From Acinetobacter vivianii (lineage in GTDB: Bacteria > Pseudomonadota > Gammaproteobacteria > Pseudomonadales > Moraxellaceae), in the NCBI RefSeq assembly GCF_014635885.1, contig NZ_BMDR01000003.1, forward strand, positions 124,001 to 188,000: DNA of 64,000 nucleotides, written 5' to 3'. Under the pieces are notes generated by a model, which searched no databases, had not been told where the DNA came from, and saw only the letters and a list, made by a program, of their open reading frames with translations. A program made the position numbers and the translations under genes. Each line of letters begins with the position of its first letter. Position 1 is the first letter of the stretch. Shown here one piece after another: positions 9,001 to 18,154 of this stretch.

Positions 9001-9633
9001 TTATTTTTTGCTAACTGCAGCATCTGCATCTGGTTTAAACGTTGCAATCGCTTTATTAATATCGCCACCGTTACGTTGAACAGTTGCAGCGAACTGGTTA
9101 CGGAACTGTAAGCCCAAGTCGATACCAGATACATTAATGTTACGTACTTTCCACTGGTCGCCCTTGTCCGTTAACTGGAACGACACAGGGATTTTCTCGC
9201 CATTGTGCAAGAAGTCTAAAGTCACAACAGGTGTTTTGCTGTTGGTCGATTTAAACGGACGCATGGTATAGCTTTCATTGGTATATTTTGCGAAAGCACC
9301 ACCATAGTTCTCAATAATCACTTCACGGAAGTTCTTTTCGAACTGTGCACGTTGTGCAGCATTGGTATATTGGTTATTCGCATAAGTACCCAACACAATA
9401 CGCGTAAACGCTTGAGAATCCACATACGGGTCAAGGTTTTGACGAATAATGCTTTTCACCAGTGTCGGATTATTTTGCAACTTGGCATGATCCGCTTTTA
9501 GACGCGTAATTAAGCCATCAGCCACACGTTTAACAAAATCAGGTGGGGTTTCTGTTGGTGCTGCAAATGCCGCACTTGCAAGCATTGTCGATAATACGCT
9601 TGCGGTTAGCGTTTGTTTCAATAATGTATTCAC
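9001..9633 (-). CDS. mlaC: MlaC, periplasmic phospholipid-binding protein
   Basis: MlaC shuttles phospholipid between the outer-membrane MlaA complex and the inner-membrane MlaFEDB complex. 210 residues with a signal peptide (1-24, ending SAAFA) and the family pattern: PPDFVKRVADGLITRL, an RxVLGTYAN segment, FRNQFAATVQRNGGDINKAI. Length matches the family (about 200-215). It lies 19 nt after mlaD in the mla operon. Confidence 0.93.
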   Translation of the reverse strand: MNTLLKQTLTASVLSTMLASAAFAAPTETPPDFVKRVADGLITRLKADHAKLQNNPTLVKSIIRQNLDPYVDSQAFTRIVLGTYANNQYTNAAQRAQFEKNFREVIIENYGGAFAKYTNESYTMRPFKSTNSKTPVVTLDFLHNGEKIPVSFQLTDKGDQWKVRNINVSGIDLGLQFRNQFAATVQRNGGDINKAIATFKPDADAAVSKK

Positions 9634-9652
9634 TTCAATCTCCTAACCTGAA

Positions 9653-10327
9653 TTACTCAACAAAAGAAGGTTCTACTTCAGCAGCTGGCTGTGAAGCTTG
9701 ACTCTCTGTCGCTGTTGAGCTTGATGTGGCTTTACCAGCAGCACCAGTAATAAACTTACTGATCAAATCTTCTAAATCCATTGTGCCTTGGGTATTTGAA
9801 ACCACGTCACCACGTTTAAGGTAATTCACACCGCCACCTGGGACAACTTTCAAATATTTCTCACCCAATAGACCATTGGTTGCTACCATTATATAAGCAT
9901 CTTCATCGAGCGTGGTGATGGAGGTCATGTTACTGGTAAGTTGCTGTTCCATTTCTTTTTGTTTCGCAGCATTCGCTTGCTCATAGTCAGAACTATAGTG
10001 CAGCTCTTCCAGTGCATTCTTCTGCACCTCTTTAAGTTGTTCCGGGTTAAAGCTGGTGAGCTTACCATCCAGATCAAATTTGACTGTCGCCAGACGAGAA
10101 ACAGGATCAAGCGTAATCGATTCAACACGACCGATGGTCACACCACTCATGGTCACTTTGGCACGTGGCTTTAAACCATTTACGTTGTCAAACTGTGCTG
10201 TCATGCTATAGCTATCACGTAGATTAGTACCTACCAACCCACTCACTTTCATCGCAAGAAAAAATAGAGCGACACCGAAGATAATGACAAAAATACCTAC
10301 GGCCAGCTCACTAGTACGTGATTTCAT
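9653..10327 (-). CDS. mlaD: MlaD, MCE-domain lipid-binding subunit with an insertion
   Basis: MlaD forms a hexameric MCE ring on the periplasmic face of MlaFE and binds phospholipid. 224 residues: an N-terminal transmembrane anchor (about 8-28), then the MCE domain starting at AQFDNVNGLKPRAKVTMSGVTIGRV. An extra charged, Gln/Glu-rich segment (about residues 91-140) interrupts the MCE domain before GLLGEKYLKVVPGG; E. coli MlaD lacks it, and Acinetobacter MlaD is known to carry such an insertion. The C-terminal 30 residues are low-complexity Ser/Ala/Thr. The ATG overlaps the mlaE stop (TAATG). Confidence 0.94.
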   Translation of the reverse strand: MKSRTSELAVGIFVIIFGVALFFLAMKVSGLVGTNLRDSYSMTAQFDNVNGLKPRAKVTMSGVTIGRVESITLDPVSRLATVKFDLDGKLTSFNPEQLKEVQKNALEELHYSSDYEQANAAKQKEMEQQLTSNMTSITTLDEDAYIMVATNGLLGEKYLKVVPGGGVNYLKRGDVVSNTQGTMDLEDLISKFITGAAGKATSSSTATESQASQPAAEVEPSFVE

Positions 10328-11106
10328 TAAATCCCTCCGAACATGACCGCAGTCAACACGAAATCAAAACCTAATACACAAAGTGAAGAATATACGACCG
10401 TTCTGGTCATTGAAGTCGCGATACCTTCTGGGGTTGGTTCACAAGCATAACCCTGATACACCGCCACCCATGTACAAATCAAAGCAAAGACAATGCTTTT
10501 GATAATGGTGCCATTAAAAATGTCATGCCAGAACTGTACGCTACTTTGCATACCACTCCAGAATGAACCTTCATCCGCACCTAAAAAATCAACACCTACC
10601 AGCTTGCCGCCAATAATACCAATCGTTGCAAAGATCACCGTAAGCATCGGTAAACTCACAATACCCGCCCATAGACGAGGAGCAACAATCTGACGCAGTG
10701 GATCAACACCAATCATTTCCATACTGGCAAGTTGTTCACTTTGTTTCATGGAACCAATTTCAGCAGTCAAGGCTGAACCGGCACGTCCTGCAAATAATAA
10801 TGCAGCGACAACAGAAGCAAGTTCTCGTAGCAACGTCAGTGAAATTGCAGTACCTAGCATTGCTTCACTGCCAAAAGTCACCAGAATGCTATACATCTGC
10901 AAACCCAGTACGGCACCAATGAATAGGCCTGAAACAGCAATAATCAGCAGGGACATCACCCCGACACGATACATCTGATAAACAAAGCGCTGAAAACCAC
11001 CTTTCGATGGCATGGAAAATAAAACTTGCAGGAGCATCAGCGCGGCAGCACCGATTCCTTTTATTCGCTCAATAACGAGTCTACCTAGCCAGGCAATCGC
11101 ATTCAT
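10327..11106 (-). CDS. mlaE: MlaE, permease of the Mla phospholipid ABC transporter
   Basis: 259 residues with about five transmembrane helices and the MlaE-family core (TLLRELASVVAALLFAGRAGSALTAEIGSM, the coupling region to the ATPase). It forms the inner-membrane channel of MlaFEDB. The start overlaps the mlaF stop by 4 nt (ATGA), and the stop overlaps the mlaD start by 1 nt, so translation is coupled along the operon. Confidence 0.95.
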   Translation of the reverse strand: MNAIAWLGRLVIERIKGIGAAALMLLQVLFSMPSKGGFQRFVYQMYRVGVMSLLIIAVSGLFIGAVLGLQMYSILVTFGSEAMLGTAISLTLLRELASVVAALLFAGRAGSALTAEIGSMKQSEQLASMEMIGVDPLRQIVAPRLWAGIVSLPMLTVIFATIGIIGGKLVGVDFLGADEGSFWSGMQSSVQFWHDIFNGTIIKSIVFALICTWVAVYQGYACEPTPEGIATSMTRTVVYSSLCVLGFDFVLTAVMFGGI

Positions 11107-11933
11107 GGACGAACCTCGTTATCTAAATATGCTTGATGAGTAAATTGATATTCCACAGGCCCCTCAGCTGAACCTGTTAAAAACTGACGGACAAAAGGTG
11201 AAGCATGATTTTTTAATTCTTCTGGAGAACCTTCACCCTGAATTTTACCTTCTGCGACCACATAAATATAATCTGCAATCGACAAGGTTTCTGCCACGTC
11301 ATGCGACACAATAATAGTCGTTAGATCTAAAGCATCTCGTAGCGAACGGATGAGACGGGTTAATACACCCATTACAATCGGATCCTGTCCAGCAAACGGC
11401 TCATCATACATGATCAGCTCAGGATCCAGCGCAATTGCACGTGCCAAAGCAACACGACGGTTCATACCGCCTGAAAGCTCGGTTGGCATTAACTGCTCAG
11501 CACCACGTAATCCGACTGATTCAAGTTTTAAAGCCACCAACTCTGCAATAATATGTTCTGGCAATTTAGTATGTGCACGGATTGGGAATGCCACATTTTC
11601 ATAAACCGACATGTCTGTGAATAATGCACCACTCTGGAATAACATTCCCATACGTGCACGTGCAGCGAATAATTCATGACGCGACATTGCCGCAATATTT
11701 TTGCCATCCAGCAACACCTCGCCATGATCTGGGCTCAACTGCCCACCAATCAAACGCAACAAGGTGGTTTTACCTGTGCCGGATGGTCCCATAATTGCAG
11801 TAATTTGACCACGTCGAATTTTGAGACTGATATCGTCATAAATGACGCGTTCTCCTCGATTAAAGCTTAAGTTTTTAACTTCAATTAAGGCTTCTGCATC
11901 GAGAGGAGATTTGTTATTCATAATGGCATTCAT
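11103..11933 (-). CDS. mlaF: MlaF, ATPase of the Mla phospholipid ABC transporter
   Basis: 276 residues. Walker A GPSGTGKTT (49-57), ABC signature LSGGM (153-157) and Walker B LIMYDEPF (about 173-180) are intact. First gene of mlaFEDCB. Two starts are possible: ATG at 11933 (AGGA almost touching it) or ATG at 11921 (AGGA 12 nt upstream). Neither spacing is ideal and the choice is open. A TATAGT box at 11957-11962 (minus strand) is a candidate -10, giving a very short leader. Confidence 0.95.
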   Translation of the reverse strand: MNAIMNNKSPLDAEALIEVKNLSFNRGERVIYDDISLKIRRGQITAIMGPSGTGKTTLLRLIGGQLSPDHGEVLLDGKNIAAMSRHELFAARARMGMLFQSGALFTDMSVYENVAFPIRAHTKLPEHIIAELVALKLESVGLRGAEQLMPTELSGGMNRRVALARAIALDPELIMYDEPFAGQDPIVMGVLTRLIRSLRDALDLTTIIVSHDVAETLSIADYIYVVAEGKIQGEGSPEELKNHASPFVRQFLTGSAEGPVEYQFTHQAYLDNEVRP

Positions 11934-11956
11934 TCCTGCACTTTTTATGCACGCAT

Positions 11957-11962
11957 ACTATA
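11957..11962 (-). promoter_or_regulatory. mlaF: Candidate -10 box of the mla operon
   Basis: TATAGT on the minus strand, 24 nt before the first possible mlaF start. No convincing -35 element was found at the usual distance. Confidence 0.4.
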
Positions 11963-12016
11963 CACTGAAACATTAAACGCTTGTTTCCATTTTGATAAGG
12001 GATGTATCAAGAGTAT

Positions 12017-12229
12017 TTAATTTATGTAGTTATTCTTGGGAATAATCTGGCTGGTTGTATGATGAGAATTAACATTAAATGACTCAGCGTTAATCGTATC
12101 AAACAACGCATAAGCAAAAAATAAACCGTTACAGAGCATTAAAATGACGAATAGGCACGGCAGTCCTTCACTACACATGAAAGACCAAGCTTGACTCAAA
12201 AGGCTTTTATTTTGCTTAACCTTATTCAT
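12017..12229 (-). CDS. Small single-pass membrane protein, hypothetical
   Basis: 70 residues with one strong transmembrane stretch in the middle (GLPCLFVILMLCNGLFFAYALF, about residues 22-43), a basic N-terminus and a polar C-terminus. It lies alone between mlaF and the DEAD-box gene on the same strand. The ribosome site is weak (ATAAGA). The reading frame is supported mainly by its sensible membrane topology; it may be a real small protein or chance. Confidence 0.4.
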   Translation of the reverse strand: MNKVKQNKSLLSQAWSFMCSEGLPCLFVILMLCNGLFFAYALFDTINAESFNVNSHHTTSQIIPKNNYIN

Positions 12230-12289
12230 TTCTTATATAAAATTTGAATTAGTACACATTTTTATAATTTTACATGACTAAACCGAAAT

Positions 12290-12318
12290 AAAAAAGCCAG
12301 TTTTTCAACTGGCTTCTT
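12290..12318 (-). terminator. Terminator of the DEAD-box helicase gene
   Basis: An AAGCCAGTT / AACTGGCTT stem with a 4-nt loop is followed, on the minus strand, by a run of T residues. It starts 22 nt beyond the stop codon of the helicase gene. Confidence 0.88.
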
Positions 12319-12339
12319 CATTCTATCGGTTTTTAACGA

Positions 12340-14226
12340 TTAAAAATCGTTTTTGCGACGACGGTCGCCACCGAAAGTTTCTTCACGTGAACCGCGTACT
12401 GGACGCTCATCGTTACCAAACTTACGCTTTGGACGGTCATCACCACCGAAGCTGCGTTTTGGACGGTCATCACCGAAGCTACGCTTTGGACGATCGCCGA
12501 AACCGCCTTCACGTTGTGGACGATCACCGAAATCACGTTTTGGACGGTCACCGAAGCTACCTTCACGACGTGGTTTATAGTCTACACGGTTACCACGGTT
12601 GTCATCATTCGAGTCAAAGCGCGGTTTATCGTTGAAACCACCTTCACGACGTGGGCGATCAGAATTGAACTCGCGACGTGGACGGTCTTCACCACCAAAA
12701 CTACGTTTTGGACGATCATCAAAACCGCCTTCACGACGTGGACGATCTGAATTAAATTCGCGACGTGGACGGTCTTCAAAACCACCTTCACGGCGTGGAC
12801 GATCTGAATTGAACTCGCGACGTGGACGGTCAGAGTTGAATTCACGACGTGGACGATCTTCGCCACCAAAAGATGGACGCTCACCACGTGGCTTGTCATC
12901 GAAGCTACGACGTGGGCGATCATCACCGCCTTCACGACGTTTGAAGTTACCTTCACCCTCAAAACGACGACCACCGCCAAAACCACCACGACCACGACCG
13001 CCGCCATCACGACCACCGCGACCACGACCACCGCCATCACGACCTGAACGTGCAGGAGGTGGAGATGGCTCTAAACCTTCGATTTCAGATACATTTAAAC
13101 GTGCATCTAAATAATCTTCTAAAGCACGGATTTTGCCACGCTCACGGTAAGTTGCCAAAGTCACAGCTTGACCTGTACGACCCGCACGACCTGTACGACC
13201 AATACGGTGTACATAGTCTTCATTTTTCATCGGTAAACCGAAGTTAATTACGTGTGAAATCGTTGGTACGTCCAAACCACGCGCTGCAACATCAGTTGCA
13301 ACCAGGATTTTTGCACGACCTTCACGGATGCTACGTAAACGACGGTTACGAACGGTTTGTGGCATCGCACCATGCAATGCAACAACAGAGTGACCCGCTT
13401 CAGCTAATTCTTCAGCAAGCATATCTGTATCTTCTTGCGTGCTTGCGAATACAACAGCTTGATCTACAGACTCATCAGATAACCAGTGAGTTAATAATTT
13501 TTTCTTGTGTTCAAAGCCATCAGTCCAATGTAATGTTTGAGTTACATCAGTGTTAGTACTGTGACCAGTTTCAATTGCAATACGTTGCGGATCATTCATC
13601 ATGCGTTCAGCAAGACGGATAATACGATCAGCAAATGTTGCAGAGAACATCAATGTTTGATTACGGTTTGCAGCTAATTCACCAATTGCTTCCAAGTCTT
13701 CAGAGAAGCCAAGATCAAGCATACGGTCAGCTTCATCAACAATTAATGATTCAACTTTATCAAGTTTAATTTGACGACGGTTTACAAGGTCAAGTAAACG
13801 ACCAGGAGTCGCAACGACAACTTGTGCACCTTTAAGCTGTTGAATTTGCTTACCGAAAGGCATACCACCCATAATTGCAGCAATACGAACACCTTTCATG
13901 TGACGTACAAATGCAATCGCGTCTTGACTTACCTGTTGAGCCAATTCACGCGTAGGAGAAATAACTAAAATCGTTGGCTGAGTGACTGCTTTCATGCGCT
14001 CTTTAAATGGCACAAAAGTATCTTCACCCGCTAAAGCGTTTAATGTAGGAAGTAAAAATGCTGCTGTTTTACCAGAACCAGTCTGGCTTGAAACTAATAA
14101 ATCTTTACCTTCTAATGCAGCTGGAATCGCTTGTTCTTGCACAGGAGTTGGTGTCGTAAAACCTAAACCTTCTAGGGCTTGTTGTAAGGTTTCGTGCAAA
14201 GAAAATTCGGCAAAAGTTTTGCTCAT
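12340..14226 (-). CDS. DEAD-box ATP-dependent RNA helicase with Arg-rich repeat tail
   Basis: About 628 residues. The helicase core has the Q motif (FTTPTPVQEQAIP), Walker A SSQTGSGKT, VDEAD (about 163-167), SATFA and HRIGRTGRAGR. From about residue 390 the tail is low-complexity: first RGG-type repeats (GRDGGGRGRGG), then about 16 copies of a D-R-P-[RKQ]-R unit. The core is RhlE-like; such helicases remodel RNA in ribosome assembly and mRNA decay, often in the cold. The ATG at 14226 is preferred over an in-frame GTG at 14238. A hairpin (CACCC/GGGTG) just upstream overlaps the GTG and the AAGGGTG ribosome-site region, and a long structured leader precedes it. Confidence 0.93.
   Translation of the reverse strand: MSKTFAEFSLHETLQQALEGLGFTTPTPVQEQAIPAALEGKDLLVSSQTGSGKTAAFLLPTLNALAGEDTFVPFKERMKAVTQPTILVISPTRELAQQVSQDAIAFVRHMKGVRIAAIMGGMPFGKQIQQLKGAQVVVATPGRLLDLVNRRQIKLDKVESLIVDEADRMLDLGFSEDLEAIGELAANRNQTLMFSATFADRIIRLAERMMNDPQRIAIETGHSTNTDVTQTLHWTDGFEHKKKLLTHWLSDESVDQAVVFASTQEDTDMLAEELAEAGHSVVALHGAMPQTVRNRRLRSIREGRAKILVATDVAARGLDVPTISHVINFGLPMKNEDYVHRIGRTGRAGRTGQAVTLATYRERGKIRALEDYLDARLNVSEIEGLEPSPPPARSGRDGGGRGRGGRDGGGRGRGGFGGGRRFEGEGNFKRREGGDDRPRRSFDDKPRGERPSFGGEDRPRREFNSDRPRREFNSDRPRREGGFEDRPRREFNSDRPRREGGFDDRPKRSFGGEDRPRREFNSDRPRREGGFNDKPRFDSNDDNRGNRVDYKPRREGSFGDRPKRDFGDRPQREGGFGDRPKRSFGDDRPKRSFGGDDRPKRKFGNDERPVRGSREETFGGDRRRKNDF
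12350..13065 (-). repeat. Coding repeats of the DEAD-box helicase tail
   Basis: Imperfect direct repeats of about 21-36 nt encode SDRPRRE(F/G) units and, nearer the core, Gly/Arg-rich RGG boxes. Near-identical adjacent units (for example around 12740-12850) suggest copy-number change by slippage or recombination. The high Arg content opens long spurious frames on both strands. Confidence 0.9.
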
Positions 14227-14495
14227 AGAGAGTTTCACCCTTGTGGGTGCTCCATTTTAATAAATACAAAAAATAGACATCGGCAACAAGCGGCAAAGCG
14301 ACTCAAGCTGAAAATATATGAAATTCAGCGGCGATCCGAATAACGACGATGTGGACTAAACGCACGCTTGATTACTGCCTCAACCTGAAGAATCGCTAAG
14401 CGATTTGGGCGCAAGATGTGGTCCTCTCTATGGACAGCGTGCGCTAATATGAATAGAACTGAATGTTCAGGTAATGAACTGGAATTTAAGTGCGT
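14227..14495 (-). promoter_or_regulatory. Long structured 5' leader of the DEAD-box gene
   Basis: About 270 nt separate the predicted transcription start from the ATG. The leader holds a nested hairpin (GCGCA at 14409-14413 with TGCGC at 14440-14444, and inner GTCC/GGAC at 14421-14424 and 14432-14435), a second perfect hairpin AATCGC-TAA-GCGATT (14391-14405), and a CACCC/GGGTG hairpin at the ribosome site. It is more GC-rich than the flanking spacer. DEAD-box and cold-shock genes in E. coli are known to have long regulatory leaders. Regulation here is inferred. Confidence 0.6.
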
Positions 14496-14501
14496 GGGCG
14501 G

Positions 14502-14529
14502 ATTATAGCAGAATAATTTTAAAAGTCAC
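14502..14529 (-). promoter_or_regulatory. Candidate promoter of the DEAD-box gene
   Basis: A perfect TATAAT box (14502-14507, minus strand) has GTGACT (4 of 6 matches to TTGACA) 16 nt upstream at 14524-14529. Confidence 0.6.
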
Positions 14530-14945
14530 CTTTTTTAATTGGTTTTTCTATTACATCACATTTATTATCAGGGCTTTCAGCTTTGAACCGCTCTAAAATT
14601 AAACAGAAGATTAAAAGATATACAGCGAAATATCAGCAAGTTAAAAATAATAAAAAGTGCTTTTTTTATGAAGCTCGCGCAATTACAAACAGAAAAATAA
14701 TATTTATTTTTACAAAAACTGAGAGGAGTATGCCAATTTAACGGAGCTTACATCCTAACCCTACCCACATAAGGCACCTGCGCTGTTCATTCAACATGAC
14801 ATTTTAAATCCACATAAAGATTAAAGCGTGAATAAGTTTTAAATTTCTCTTTTTCTATCTCATTATTTAAATAAATTATTATTTCCTCATCGACCTCAAA
14901 GCAATCAAATAGATCAGAATTTCGTTTCCCTATTTTCTAAACGCA
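14530..14945. other. AT-rich spacer with no gene seen
   Basis: This stretch between the DEAD-box promoter and the suhB terminator has many stop codons in all frames. I see no RNA gene, repeat or clear regulatory element in it. Confidence 0.5.
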
Positions 14946-14978
14946 TAAAAAAACCCTCAACATATTGAGGGTTTTTTC
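14946..14978 (-). terminator. Terminator of suhB
   Basis: An AAAAACCCTCAA / TTGAGGGTTTTT stem with a CATA loop and flanking A/T runs lies about 15 nt beyond the suhB stop codon. Confidence 0.92.
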
Positions 14979-14990
14979 TATATTTACAAA

Positions 14991-15821
14991 TTATTTTGCA
15001 GCTTCGCCCCAAGCTGGAACAACGTTTTGCATCAATGGCTTTAACATCTTAAGTGAACATGCAAGCACCTGACCATTGTCAAATGATTCATTACCACCGC
15101 GTGCATCAACAACAACACCGCCCGCTTCTTTCACGATTAATTCGCCCGCAGCGATATCCCAAGGTTTTAAACCAAGCTCAAAGAAACCATCAAAACGACC
15201 TGCAGCAACATAAGCCAAATCTAATGCAGCTGAGCCGCCACGACGAATTTGCGCGCCAGATTTAGTCACTGCCAATAATGATGCAAAATGTTGTTCTGCA
15301 TAAGAAACAATTTCACCATTACGCTTTGCACGGTACGGATGGCCTACTGCAAGGAACGTATTTTCAAGGTTTTCTTTTACATTTACACGGATACGGCGTT
15401 GGTTCATCACTGCACCACGACCGCGGCTTGCAGAGAACAACTCATCACGTACTGGATCATAGATCACACCGTGTTGAGTCACACCTTTATGTTGAACTGC
15501 GATAGAAATACAGAAATGTGGAAAACCGTTGATAAAGTTTTGTGTACCGTCTAAAGGATCAATCACCCAGCACCAATCTGCATCGTGACCTTTACCTTCT
15601 TGCATACCAAACTCTTCACCAAGGAAGCTGTGGTTTTTATAGCTTTTGCGAAGTGTATCAATTGTAAGTTGTTCCAAGTAACGATCAACACGTGTTACTG
15701 GACCATCAATGCCTTTTTCTTCAACTTGTAAATCGAGTTTATGACGATTTTGATGTGCCTTTAAAAGCTCTTGACCAACTGTTTGAGCCGCACGCGCAGC
15801 CATAACCACCATAGGTTCCAT
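14991..15821 (-). CDS. suhB: Inositol-1-monophosphatase family protein SuhB
   Basis: 276 residues. The Mg-binding signature WVIDPLDGTQNFINGFPHF and the second motif WDIAAGELIVKEAGG are both intact, together with an FLGEE motif. SuhB hydrolyses inositol monophosphates, and in E. coli it also acts with Nus factors in rRNA antitermination. The start ATG (MEPMVVMAARAA) fits the family N-terminus. Single gene with its own terminator; dxs lies upstream on the same strand after a 133-nt gap. Confidence 0.95.
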   Translation of the reverse strand: MEPMVVMAARAAQTVGQELLKAHQNRHKLDLQVEEKGIDGPVTRVDRYLEQLTIDTLRKSYKNHSFLGEEFGMQEGKGHDADWCWVIDPLDGTQNFINGFPHFCISIAVQHKGVTQHGVIYDPVRDELFSASRGRGAVMNQRRIRVNVKENLENTFLAVGHPYRAKRNGEIVSYAEQHFASLLAVTKSGAQIRRGGSAALDLAYVAAGRFDGFFELGLKPWDIAAGELIVKEAGGVVVDARGGNESFDNGQVLACSLKMLKPLMQNVVPAWGEAAK

Positions 15822-15954
15822 TGAACACCCACTACAAATTTGAAGATTTTGACAAAGAATAATGCATAAAAGCGCGTATATTCTAGCAAATATAAGCGCT
15901 TTTAGGGGAAAAATGTTGCGAAAAATTATTTTCGCGTTTACATCAACTTATAAG

Positions 15955-17850
15955 TTAGAACCAAGCTTGCTCAATTGAAGCTAAAATTCCCTGAGCATCC
16001 AAACCACAATCTTGCAACATTTGCTGATGTGTTGCTTGATGTAAGAATGTATCTGGCAAACCAAGATTCAGGATTGGTTTTACAATTTTTGCTTGAGCCA
16101 TGAATTCATTGACAGCACTACCTGCTCCTGCCATTACGGCATGCTCTTCAACAGTGACAAACAGTTGTGTGCTTTCTGCCAAGTCACGAATCATTTGTTC
16201 GTCCAATGGCTTTACAAAACGCATATTCACAACACGTACACCAATAGCATGCTGATTTGCAAACTGTTCTGCAGCTTCAACCGATGGCGCAACGCGGCTA
16301 CCAAAAGCCAGAATGCTGATGTGCTGTCCAGCATCAACATTAAATTCAGCAACGATTTCAGACTTGCCAATTTCCAAAGCTGTCATTTGCTGTTGAATTT
16401 CAACACCCGTACCCGCGCCACGCGGATAACGTACCGCGGTTGGTCCTTCGTAGAGGTAGGCTGTATGTAGCATCTGACGACATTCATTTTCGTCTTTCGG
16501 CGCCATAATGACCATGTTAGGCACCGTACGCATATAAGCATAATCGTATGCACCTGCATGCGTTGGGCCGTCTTCACCCACTAAACCTGCACGATCGATA
16601 CCAAAAGTGACATCCAGATTCTGCAAGGCAACATCGTGAATCAACTGGTCGTAACCACGTTGCAAGAAAGTTGAATAAATCGCGACAACCGGTTTTAACC
16701 CTTCACATGCCATACCAGCGGCTAAAGTCACCGCATGTTGTTCAGCAATTGCGACATCAAAGAAACGCTCAGGGTATTGCTGTGCAAATTTCACCATACC
16801 CGAGCCTTCACACATCGCAGGTGTAATGGCGAGCAGACGTTCATCTTGAGCTGCTTCATCACATAGCCATTGCCCAAATACATCTGAGTATTTAGGAGGT
16901 GATTTTTTTACGGGTGCTGCTGCGGTTGGCGCAATTTTAGTAATCGCATGATAGGTAATCGGATCTGCTTCCGCTGGTGCGAAACCTTTACCTTTTTTGG
17001 TATAAATATGAACTAGACGTGGACCTTTACGTTTTTTAAGTGCATGGAAAACCTGTACCAGTTGTTCCACATCATGTCCGTCAAATGGCCCGAAATAATC
17101 AAAACCAATTGCTTTAAATAAATTATCAGCAGCATCTGTCGCAGATTGATGCAAACGTGAATTATAGGTCCACTTTGGATGAGGTTGAACATAGGCTTCA
17201 CCCTGTTCATTCACATTGATCAATTGCCCTGTTTCCCAAATGGCTGCCAGATGTTTGGCAAAACCACCCGTACTACAAGAGATCGACATATCGTTATCAT
17301 TTAAGACTACGATTAAGTCCGCATCATGCGCAACCGCATCATTCATGGCTTCAAATGCCATACCTGCCGTCATTGCACCATCACCCACGATTGCAACAAC
17401 ATCACATGGATCTTTTTGATAACGGCGAGCCAGTGCCATACCCAAACCTGCTGAAATGGCAGTTGAGGAATGACCTACACCAAAGGTATCAAATTCAGAT
17501 TCATCACGTGCAGGGAACGCAGCCAAACCATTTTTACTACGAATGGTAGCGATGCGATCACGACGACCTGTCAGCACTTTATGCGGATAAGCCTGATGGC
17601 CCACATCCCAAACCAAACGATCATCTGGCGTATTAAAGCTATAGTGCAAGGCCACAGTCAGTTCGACCACTCCTAAATTTGCACCAAAGTGTCCGCCACT
17701 CTGCCCAGCTGCATACAAAATATATTGACGTAACTCATCCGCCACTTGAACGAGTTGGCTTTGCTCGAGCTGACGTAATTGTTGTGGATGATCAATTCCA
17801 TCTAACAATGGCGTAACAGGGCGTTGAGTTGGAATTTCGGTATACAACAT
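15955..17850 (-). CDS. dxs: 1-deoxy-D-xylulose-5-phosphate synthase
   Basis: DXS condenses pyruvate and glyceraldehyde-3-phosphate, the first step of the MEP isoprenoid pathway, also feeding thiamin and pyridoxal synthesis. 631 residues with the thiamin-diphosphate motif [17 protein letters not shown], the [19 protein letters not shown] segment, [23 protein letters not shown] and the C-terminal transketolase domain. The ATG at 17850 ([11 protein letters not shown]) matches the usual start; a longer frame begins at a TTG (17907) in a region without homology. Confidence 0.97.
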   Translation of the reverse strand: MLYTEIPTQRPVTPLLDGIDHPQQLRQLEQSQLVQVADELRQYILYAAGQSGGHFGANLGVVELTVALHYSFNTPDDRLVWDVGHQAYPHKVLTGRRDRIATIRSKNGLAAFPARDESEFDTFGVGHSSTAISAGLGMALARRYQKDPCDVVAIVGDGAMTAGMAFEAMNDAVAHDADLIVVLNDNDMSISCSTGGFAKHLAAIWETGQLINVNEQGEAYVQPHPKWTYNSRLHQSATDAADNLFKAIGFDYFGPFDGHDVEQLVQVFHALKKRKGPRLVHIYTKKGKGFAPAEADPITYHAITKIAPTAAAPVKKSPPKYSDVFGQWLCDEAAQDERLLAITPAMCEGSGMVKFAQQYPERFFDVAIAEQHAVTLAAGMACEGLKPVVAIYSTFLQRGYDQLIHDVALQNLDVTFGIDRAGLVGEDGPTHAGAYDYAYMRTVPNMVIMAPKDENECRQMLHTAYLYEGPTAVRYPRGAGTGVEIQQQMTALEIGKSEIVAEFNVDAGQHISILAFGSRVAPSVEAAEQFANQHAIGVRVVNMRFVKPLDEQMIRDLAESTQLFVTVEEHAVMAGAGSAVNEFMAQAKIVKPILNLGLPDTFLHQATHQQMLQDCGLDAQGILASIEQAWF

Positions 17851-18154
17851 AATGTGGCAAAGCCTTTTTAAGCCTGGCAAGTCCGAAGCTGGGTTAAATG
17901 GGGGCAATCATACAATTAAATATGATCTGCCTTCAATCAGCCACACGTGCGAATGATGTAGTGCTGAACATTCTTATGCAATTTTTAAAGAATGACCCGT
18001 AGATTATCCTGAATTATGTCACTGTTTATCAACCATTATTGTGTGCTTTGTATGAAAAAGAAAAACTTATATAAAAAATCAGAAATTCCAGTTCGCGCAA
18101 TCTTCACACATTAAGCTATACTCAGATTGTTTTTATGATCATAGTGAGTTCTCT
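17851..18154. other. Divergent dxs-ribA spacer
   Basis: 304 nt between the divergent dxs and ribA starts, with no ORF of note. A TATACT box at 18117-18122 is a plausible -10 for ribA, giving a leader of about 25 nt. I saw no FMN riboswitch elements. Confidence 0.5.

Noticed and set aside
12350-13065. CRISPR-like repeats
   Set aside because: Repeats are in-frame coding units with no unique spacers and no cas genes.
12353-13114. Long ORFs on both strands inside the DEAD-box repeat tail
   Set aside because: They are shadows of the Arg/Gly-rich repeats; the proteins are low-complexity and have no start signals, and the helicase frame explains the region.
16093-16470. 125-residue ORF antisense to dxs
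   Set aside because: Shadow frame of the conserved Dxs transketolase domain, without a ribosome site.
18000-18154. FMN riboswitch upstream of ribA
   Set aside because: The short leader has no conserved riboswitch helices or sequence; nothing supports it.
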